From Rhodanobacter sp. (GTDB taxonomy: Bacteria; Pseudomonadota; Gammaproteobacteria; Xanthomonadales; Rhodanobacteraceae): 64,000 nucleotides of DNA. Each line of letters opens with the position of its first letter. Within the stretch, counting starts at the first letter, position 1. The DNA is taken from assembly GCA_024711345.1 (NCBI GenBank), contig JANJTA010000035.1:124001-188000 (forward strand), written 5' to 3'. This document shows, piece by piece, positions 59,226 to 64,000 of the stretch. The notes under the pieces were generated by a model, which worked only from the letters and a program-made list of their open reading frames with translations, was not told the origin of the DNA and ran no database searches. Both the position numbers and the translations under genes were made by a program.

Positions 59226-60925
59226 GCCACCGGCTCCGAGGGAATGCGCCGCGGCGACGGCGACGGCGACGGCACGAGGATGCCGGCGCGCCGCAGGAAG
59301 TCGCCGAAGTATTCCCCGTTGGTGCGTTCGGCGGCGTATCGCGCAAACAGCGGATCGAGCGCCGCCAAGATCGCCGCTTCGTCCACGTTCTCGCGATAGA
59401 CCTGGTTCAGCCGCTGGCCGCCGAAGTCGGCGCCCAGGCGCAGGTCGTAGCGGCCCGGCCCGCGACCGACCAGGGCGATCTCGCCCAGATACGGCCGCGA
59501 GCAGCCGTTCGGGCAGCCGGACAGGCGCAGCAGGATCGGCGCATCGAGCAGGCCGTGCTGTTCCAGCCGCGCCTCCAGCTTGTCGAGAATCGTCGGCAGG
59601 TAGCGCTCGCTCTCGGCCATCGCCAGGCCGCAGGTGGGCAGCGCCACGCAGGCGATCGCGTGGCGACGGATCGCGCTCTGCTTGCGGTAGCCGTCCAGTC
59701 CGTGCGCGCGCACGATCGCATCGATGCGCTCGCGCTCGCCCGCAGCGACGTTCGCCACGATCACGTTCTGGTTGCAGGTCAGGCGGAAGTCGCCGGTGTG
59801 GACCTTCGCCAGTTCGCGCATGCCGCTGAGCCGGCGCTGCTCGCCGCGATCGAGCAGGCGCCCGGATTCGATGTGCAGCGTCAGGTGCCAGCGGCCGTCC
59901 TCGCCCTCCAGCCAGCCGTAGCGGTCGCCGTTGTGGTCGAAACGGAACGGCTGCGCCGGCTGCAGGGCGAAGCCCAGACGGTGCTCCAGCTCGGCCTTGA
60001 ACGCGTCGGTGCCGCGCTCGTCCAGGGTGTACTTCAGGCGCGCATGCTTGCGCTCGGCGCGGTCGCCCCAGTCGCGCTGGATGGCGATGACCTGCTCGGC
60101 CGCCTCGCGCAGCTGCCCGGGCGTCACGAAGCCGATCACCTCGGCCAGCCGCGGGTAGGTGGACGGATCGCCATGGCTGGCGCCCATGCCGCCACCGACA
60201 ACGAGGTTGAAGCCGCGCAATTCGCCCTGCTCGGCGATCGCGATCAGGCCCAGATCCTGGGCGAACACGTCGACGTCGTTGAGCGGCGGGACCGCCATGC
60301 CGATCTTGAACTTGCGCGGCAGGTAGGTCGTGCCGTACAGCGGCTCGGGCGGTGCCTCGCCGACCAGCTTCTCGCCGTCCAGCCACAGCTCGTGGTAGGC
60401 GGTGGTCCGCGGCGCCAGCTCCGCCGACAGCTTCGCCGCCCAGGCATAGGCCTCGGCATGCAGCGATGACTGCTGCGGCAGCGGCGTGGCCACCACGTTG
60501 CGCAGCACGTCGCCGCAGGCGGCGATGGTGCTGGCCATGGCGTGGTTGATCGCGGCGATGGCGGGTTTGAGATTGCGCTTGAGGATGCCGTGCCACTGGA
60601 AGGTCTGCCGCGTGGTGATGCGCAGGCCGGCGCTGGCGTAGTCGCGGGCGAGCCGGTCGAACACCAGCCACTGTGCCGGCGTGACCACGCCGCCGGGCAG
60701 GCGTGCGCGCAGCATGAACGCGTACAGCGGCTCCAGCTTCTGCCGGCGGCGCTCCTCGCGCAGGTCGCGGTCGTCCTGCTGGTAGCTGCCATGGAACTTC
60801 AGAAGCTTGCCGTCGTCGTCGCCGATCGCGCCGGTGACCGGGTCGGCCAGGCCTTCGGCGATGCTGCCGCGCAGCTGGCGGCTGGCCGCCTTGATGTGTT
60901 CGAGGTGCGAGAGTTTCCTGCGCAT
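59222..60925 (-). CDS. cysI: Sulfite reductase hemoprotein beta-subunit
   Basis: Six-electron reduction of sulfite to sulfide with siroheme and a [4Fe-4S] cluster. 567 residues. The cluster ligands are Cys426, Cys432, Cys471 and Cys475 (spacing 6, 39, 4, matching E. coli CysI); also [19 protein letters not shown] and [17 protein letters not shown]. The start at 60925 lies 1 nt after the cysJ stop; one at 60937 adds four residues. The last ~20 residues are a Pro/Ser-rich tail. It overlaps cysH by ATGA, so cysJ-cysI-cysH is one operon. Confidence 0.95.
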   Translation of the reverse strand: MRRKLSHLEHIKAASRQLRGSIAEGLADPVTGAIGDDDGKLLKFHGSYQQDDRDLREERRRQKLEPLYAFMLRARLPGGVVTPAQWLVFDRLARDYASAGLRITTRQTFQWHGILKRNLKPAIAAINHAMASTIAACGDVLRNVVATPLPQQSSLHAEAYAWAAKLSAELAPRTTAYHELWLDGEKLVGEAPPEPLYGTTYLPRKFKIGMAVPPLNDVDVFAQDLGLIAIAEQGELRGFNLVVGGGMGASHGDPSTYPRLAEVIGFVTPGQLREAAEQVIAIQRDWGDRAERKHARLKYTLDERGTDAFKAELEHRLGFALQPAQPFRFDHNGDRYGWLEGEDGRWHLTLHIESGRLLDRGEQRRLSGMRELAKVHTGDFRLTCNQNVIVANVAAGERERIDAIVRAHGLDGYRKQSAIRRHAIACVALPTCGLAMAESERYLPTILDKLEARLEQHGLLDAPILLRLSGCPNGCSRPYLGEIALVGRGPGRYDLRLGADFGGQRLNQVYRENVDEAAILAALDPLFARYAAERTNGEYFGDFLRRAGILVPSPSPSPRRIPSEPVA

Positions 60926-60926
60926 A

Positions 60927-62732
60927 TCAATACACATCCCGGGCGTAGCGGCCCTGTTGCAGGAGTTCGCCGAGCCATGCGTTTGCTTCGTCGGGCGACT
61001 GCTTGCCGTGGGTCGCGATCACGTCGACCAGCGCGGCATGGACGTCGTGGGCCATGTGCTCCGCATCGCCGCAGACATAGAGGTGCGCGCCATTCCTCAG
61101 CCACGCATGCAGCTCGGCGCCCTGTTCGCGCAGGCGCTGTTGAATGTAGGTTTTTGATTCGGAGTCGCGCGAGAACGCCAGATCGAGCCGGTGCAGCGAG
61201 CCGTCCTTCAGCGCCTGCTGCCACTCCAGTTGATAGAGGAAATCGCCGGCGAAGTGGCGGTTGCCGAAGAACAGCCAGTTGCGGCCGCTGGCAGCGCTTT
61301 CGCGCCGCTCCTGCACGAACGCGCGGAACGGCGCCACGCCGGTGCCGGGGCCGATCATGATGATGTCGCGCGAGCCGTCCGCCGGCAGGCGGAAGCGCTC
61401 GTTCGGCTCGATGAACACCGGCAGGGTGCCGTCCTCGCCGGTGGCAGCGATGAGCGAGGACGCCGCGCCCCAGTGCGCGCTGCCGTGCGCCTCGTAGTCG
61501 ACCACGGCCACGGTCAGGTGCACTTCTTCGCCCACGGCCCTGGCGCTGGAGGCGATCGAATACAGCCGCGGCGCCAGTGGTCGCAACGCGGCCAGCAGCG
61601 CTTCGGGTTGCCATGTCGCCGGATAGCGGCGCAACAGGTCGATCGGCTGTTCGGCGGCCAACACGGCCGCCAGCTCCGCCGAGCGCTCCGGCCGCAGCAG
61701 CGCGGCCAGCTCGTCGTGACCGCCGGCAGCCGCCAGCGCGGCGATGAAGCCGCGGTGCAGCCGGGTGATCTCGCGCTCGCGCTCCAGCCATTGCCGCAAC
61801 GGCAGGCTGCGGCCCTGGTGATTCACCTCGGCCTCGCCATCGAGCCGCAACGCCTGCAACCACTGCGCCACCAGCGCCGGCGGATGGCGCGGCCACACGC
61901 CCAGCGCATCACCCGGCTGGTAATGCAGGCCGGAGCCTTCCAGCGACAGCTCGATGTGGCGCACGTCGCGGGTGCTGTCGCGCGCCACGATGCGCTGGTT
62001 GGCCAGCACGGTGGCGGCGAATGGCCGTTCGCGGGAATGCGCGCTGCGGTTCGGCACCGCATGCAGCGCAGTCACTCGCGCCAGAGGGCCTGCTGGCTTC
62101 AGCAGCCCGCGGGTCTGCTCCAGCACCTGCTCCGTCCACGGCGCGGCGACCGCCTCGATCTCCACGTCGGCCTCGCCGAAGGCGCTGAAGCGGGTGGCGC
62201 CCAGCTCGGCCAGCCGCGCATCGAGCTGGCGCCCGATCGTGCAGAACTGCGGATAGCTCGAATCGCCCAGACCCAGTACGGCGAAGCGCAGCGCCGGCAG
62301 TTTCGGCGCGCGCTTGCCGCTGATGAACTCGAACAGGCCGCGCGCGTCGTCCGGCGGCTCGCCGTCGCCCTGGGTGCTGATCACCAGCAGCAGCTGGCGT
62401 TCCTGCGCCAGCTCGCGCTGCGGGTAGGCATCGGCGCGCAGCAGTCGCAGCCGCAGGCCGGCCGCCTCGCCGCGCCTGGCCAGTTGCTCGGCGATGCGCT
62501 TCGCGTTGCCGGTCTGGCTGCCGTAGACGATCGTCAGTCGCTCGGCCAGCGGGCCCGCCGGCGCTGGAGTCGCCCCACCGCCACGCTGCGCCTGTTCGGC
62601 CTGCGCGGCGCTCCATGCGGCGATCCAGTATAGCTGGGCCACGGTCAGGTCCTGCAGCTCCCGGCTCAGTCTGGCGAGCTGGTCCGCATCGAGGCTCGGC
62701 GCGGGAAGGTTCGGCACGGCGATGGTATTCAC
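60927..62732 (-). CDS. cysJ: Sulfite reductase flavoprotein alpha-subunit
   Basis: NADPH-dependent diflavin reductase feeding CysI. 601 residues. Flavodoxin domain with [20 protein letters not shown] (about 66-85), STQGDGEPP and [14 protein letters not shown] domain with RLYSIASS and NADP part [12 protein letters not shown], ending [10 protein letters not shown] and GRYARDVY. No ATG fits the N-terminus. GTG at 62732 has GGAA about 7 nt upstream and gives [20 protein letters not shown]; a GTG at 62771 is an alternative but lies within the palindrome. Confidence 0.93.
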   Translation of the reverse strand: MNTIAVPNLPAPSLDADQLARLSRELQDLTVAQLYWIAAWSAAQAEQAQRGGGATPAPAGPLAERLTIVYGSQTGNAKRIAEQLARRGEAAGLRLRLLRADAYPQRELAQERQLLLVISTQGDGEPPDDARGLFEFISGKRAPKLPALRFAVLGLGDSSYPQFCTIGRQLDARLAELGATRFSAFGEADVEIEAVAAPWTEQVLEQTRGLLKPAGPLARVTALHAVPNRSAHSRERPFAATVLANQRIVARDSTRDVRHIELSLEGSGLHYQPGDALGVWPRHPPALVAQWLQALRLDGEAEVNHQGRSLPLRQWLEREREITRLHRGFIAALAAAGGHDELAALLRPERSAELAAVLAAEQPIDLLRRYPATWQPEALLAALRPLAPRLYSIASSARAVGEEVHLTVAVVDYEAHGSAHWGAASSLIAATGEDGTLPVFIEPNERFRLPADGSRDIIMIGPGTGVAPFRAFVQERRESAASGRNWLFFGNRHFAGDFLYQLEWQQALKDGSLHRLDLAFSRDSESKTYIQQRLREQGAELHAWLRNGAHLYVCGDAEHMAHDVHAALVDVIATHGKQSPDEANAWLGELLQQGRYARDVY

Positions 62733-62744
62733 GCTGATTCCATT

Positions 62745-62770
62745 TGGACGCCTATACGTCTTGACGTCCA
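62745..62770. promoter_or_regulatory. Palindrome and sulfur motif before cysJ
   Basis: TGGACG (62745-62750) and CGTCCA (62765-62770) form an inverted repeat with a 14-bp spacer; GGACGCCTATACGT at 62746-62759 is the plus-strand copy of the 14-bp motif shared with the cysG region and the YbdL-like gene. It sits just above the GTG start of cysJ, so a bound protein would block or activate the operon close to its 5' end. Confidence 0.5.
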
Positions 62771-62904
62771 CATTAGTTTTTTTGCCTGCATCGTGAAAAA
62801 GGATATGCCGGCATGTGCTTATGCCGAGGCCTTATTTCCGCGCCATGAGCCCGCTTTCGATACTTGCTACACTTTCCGCATCGCGCACGGATGCCTTTCC
62901 GCCC

Positions 62905-63657
62905 ATGCCACCGCTGTCCGAATTCCTCACCTTTGCCGCCGTGGGCGCACTCGCCCAGCTGGTCGACGGCGCGCTGGGCATGGCTTACGGCGTCGTCTCG
63001 GCGGCAATGCTGCTGGGGCTGGGCTTGCCTCCCGCGGTGGCCAGCGCCAGCGTGCACTACGCCGAAACCTTCACCTGCGGCGCCTCCGGCCTCAGCCACC
63101 TCGCGGCCGGCAACGTGCGGCGGCAGCTGTTCTGGACGCTGGCCATTCCCGGCGTGGTCGGTGCGGTGATCGGCGCCTACGTGGTCACCCACGCCCCGGC
63201 AAGCTGGATGCGACTGGCGCTCACGGTCTACATGCTGGGCATGGGCGTGTTCCTGCTGCGACGGGCGACCCGGGCCGACCGCGGCCACGACGACGCGATA
63301 CCGCGCGCCACCCGTCCGCTGGGGCTGGTCGCCGGCTTCGCCGATGCCATGGCCGGCGGCGGCTGGAGCGCGCTGACCGTGACCACCTTGGTCGCCCGCG
63401 GCGCCACGCCGCGTACGGTGATCGGCACCGTGCACCTGGCCAAGTGCGTGGTGAGCGCCGCCGCCAGTGTCAGCTTCCTGCTGCACCTGGGCGCGGCCCA
63501 CGGCACGGCCGTGCTCGGCCTGATCGCCGGCGGCATCGTCGCGGCCCCGCTGGGCGCCTTGCTGGTCCGACGCATGCCGGCACGGGCCGCGACCCTGCTG
63601 GCCGCCACCGCCGTGCTCGCGCTGGGACTCAGCAACGTGGTGAGGGCGCTGTACTGA
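62905..63657 (+). CDS. TauE/SafE-family anion exporter (TSUP), probable sulfite exporter
   Basis: 250-residue inner-membrane protein with about 7-8 hydrophobic segments. TSUP signatures: AQLVDGALGMAYGVVSAAML near the N-terminus and GLVAGFADAMAGGGWSAL in the second half, the internal repeat of the family. It starts next to cysJ in the divergent direction, which suggests removal of excess sulfite. Start at 62905 begins MPPLSEFLTFAAVG; the earlier in-frame starts at 62815 and 62845 add unlike residues. No good Shine-Dalgarno. Confidence 0.88.
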   Translation: MPPLSEFLTFAAVGALAQLVDGALGMAYGVVSAAMLLGLGLPPAVASASVHYAETFTCGASGLSHLAAGNVRRQLFWTLAIPGVVGAVIGAYVVTHAPASWMRLALTVYMLGMGVFLLRRATRADRGHDDAIPRATRPLGLVAGFADAMAGGGWSALTVTTLVARGATPRTVIGTVHLAKCVVSAAASVSFLLHLGAAHGTAVLGLIAGGIVAAPLGALLVRRMPARAATLLAATAVLALGLSNVVRALY

Positions 63658-63679
63658 CGTCGCCGACAGCGGCCACCGC

Positions 63680-63685
63680 TACAAT
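63680..63685 (+). promoter_or_regulatory. -10 box directly before the ribosomal oxygenase start
   Basis: TACAAT ends 6 nt before the ATG at 63692; CTGACG lies 20 bp upstream. The spacing would give a leaderless or near-leaderless transcript. Confidence 0.45.
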
Positions 63686-63691
63686 GCGGGC

Positions 63692-64000
63692 ATGACCAAG
63701 CCCATCCCCTTTCCGATCGAAGTCCGCGGCTCCGCGAAGCAGCCGCTGGGCATGTCGCCCGCCCGCTTCCTGCGCGACTACTGGCAGAAGCGTCCGCTGC
63801 TGATCCGCCACGCCTTCCCCGACTTCCGGCCGCCGCTGCAGCCGGACGACCTGGCCGGCCTGGCCTGCGAGCCGACCGCACTGGCGCGGCTGATCGTGCA
63901 CGACGTGAAGCGCGACCGCTGGCAGGTCAAGTCCGGCCCGCTCGACGAAGCCGACTTCGCCAGCACCCCCGCCAGCGACTGGACCTTGCTGGTGCAGGAC
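63692..64000 (+). CDS. roxA: JmjC/cupin ribosomal protein uL16 3-hydroxylase (RoxA/YcfD), 5' part
   Basis: The first 103 residues, cut off by the window edge. The N-terminus MTKPIPFPIEVRGSAKQPLG, then SPARFLRDYWQKRPLLIRHAF, DFRPPLQPDDLAGLACEPTA and DWTLLVQD, fits the cupin-4 (COG2850) oxygenases. These hydroxylate an arginine of ribosomal protein L16 using iron and 2-oxoglutarate. The catalytic HxD lies beyond the edge, so activity cannot be judged. Assignment is from N-terminal similarity in memory. Confidence 0.82.
   Translation, partial: MTKPIPFPIEVRGSAKQPLGMSPARFLRDYWQKRPLLIRHAFPDFRPPLQPDDLAGLACEPTALARLIVHDVKRDRWQVKSGPLDEADFASTPASDWTLLVQD

Overview
This is a GC-rich chromosomal window with ordinary, dense bacterial gene order. 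The gene set points to the gammaproteobacterial order Xanthomonadales (Lysobacterales), probably Rhodanobacteraceae (Rhodanobacter/Dyella type). Support comes from the protein style of AhpCF, AcnA, ScpAB-RluB and CysJIH, a YtrA-type GntR/ABC operon, and the hairpin REP sequences between genes. The family placement is inference from pattern recognition, not a database search. No rRNA, tRNA, CRISPR array, prophage or transposase gene was seen.

Layout. 1-1.2 kb: a secreted Gly/Ser/Ala repeat protein. 1.6-5.3 kb: 2-methylcitrate genes prpC and prpB, divergent from a dicarboxylate/cation symporter. 5.5-7.8 kb: peroxide defence pair ahpC-ahpF. 7.9-13.1 kb, minus strand: propionate-CoA ligase (prpE), malate dehydrogenase, a class I aminotransferase and a cyclophilin. 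13.2-26.3 kb: a carbon-storage and acetate region. It has a 3-hydroxybutyrate-oligomer hydrolase, a LuxR-type response regulator and an SLC5-fused hybrid histidine kinase (CrbR/CrbS-like), with a di-heme cytochrome c peroxidase between the two regulators. A MITE-like element, a PHB-depolymerase-type esterase, a TonB receptor and a GntP-type (hydroxybutyrate-like) permease follow. 26.5-40 kb: housekeeping genes typA, a LysR regulator, acnA, a small lipoprotein, fadD, a PilZ protein, scpA-scpB-rluB and an ArsC-like reductase. 40-46.4 kb: an aminotransferase/omega-amidase pair, LysR with divergent azoR, a secreted amidohydrolase and an atypical SDR. 46.5-50.3 kb: a self-regulated YtrA-type operon (small exported protein, GntR, ABC ATPase, permease) followed by two exported proteins. 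50.4-54.6 kb: fumC, purB, and a GST divergent from an HxlR regulator. 54.7-63.7 kb: a sulfur assimilation block (cysK, cysG, CysB-type regulator, cysH, cysI, cysJ, TauE/SafE exporter). The 5' end of a JmjC ribosomal oxygenase gene runs off the right edge.

How the genes work together. Propionate is activated by PrpE and condensed and cleaved by PrpC/PrpB; no dedicated methylcitrate dehydratase is present here, although acnA lies 26 kb away. Polyhydroxybutyrate outside the cell could be cut by the exported esterase and taken up through the TonB receptor and permease, with oligomers hydrolysed by the lipoprotein hydrolase; a CrbSR-like acetate sensor sits in the same neighbourhood. CysJI and CysH reduce activated sulfate, CysG makes their siroheme, CysK fixes sulfide, and a CysB-type regulator and a sulfite exporter flank them.

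The most interesting signals are: a near-perfect GGTG-N16-CACC operator overlapping the -10 of the YtrA operon; a shared 14-bp motif upstream of three sulfur-related genes; a 665-bp element with about 75-bp imperfect terminal inverted repeats; 25-bp REP pairs, one of which supplies a stop codon; an SDR without the YxxxK catalytic motif; and the PHB/CrbSR neighbourhood.
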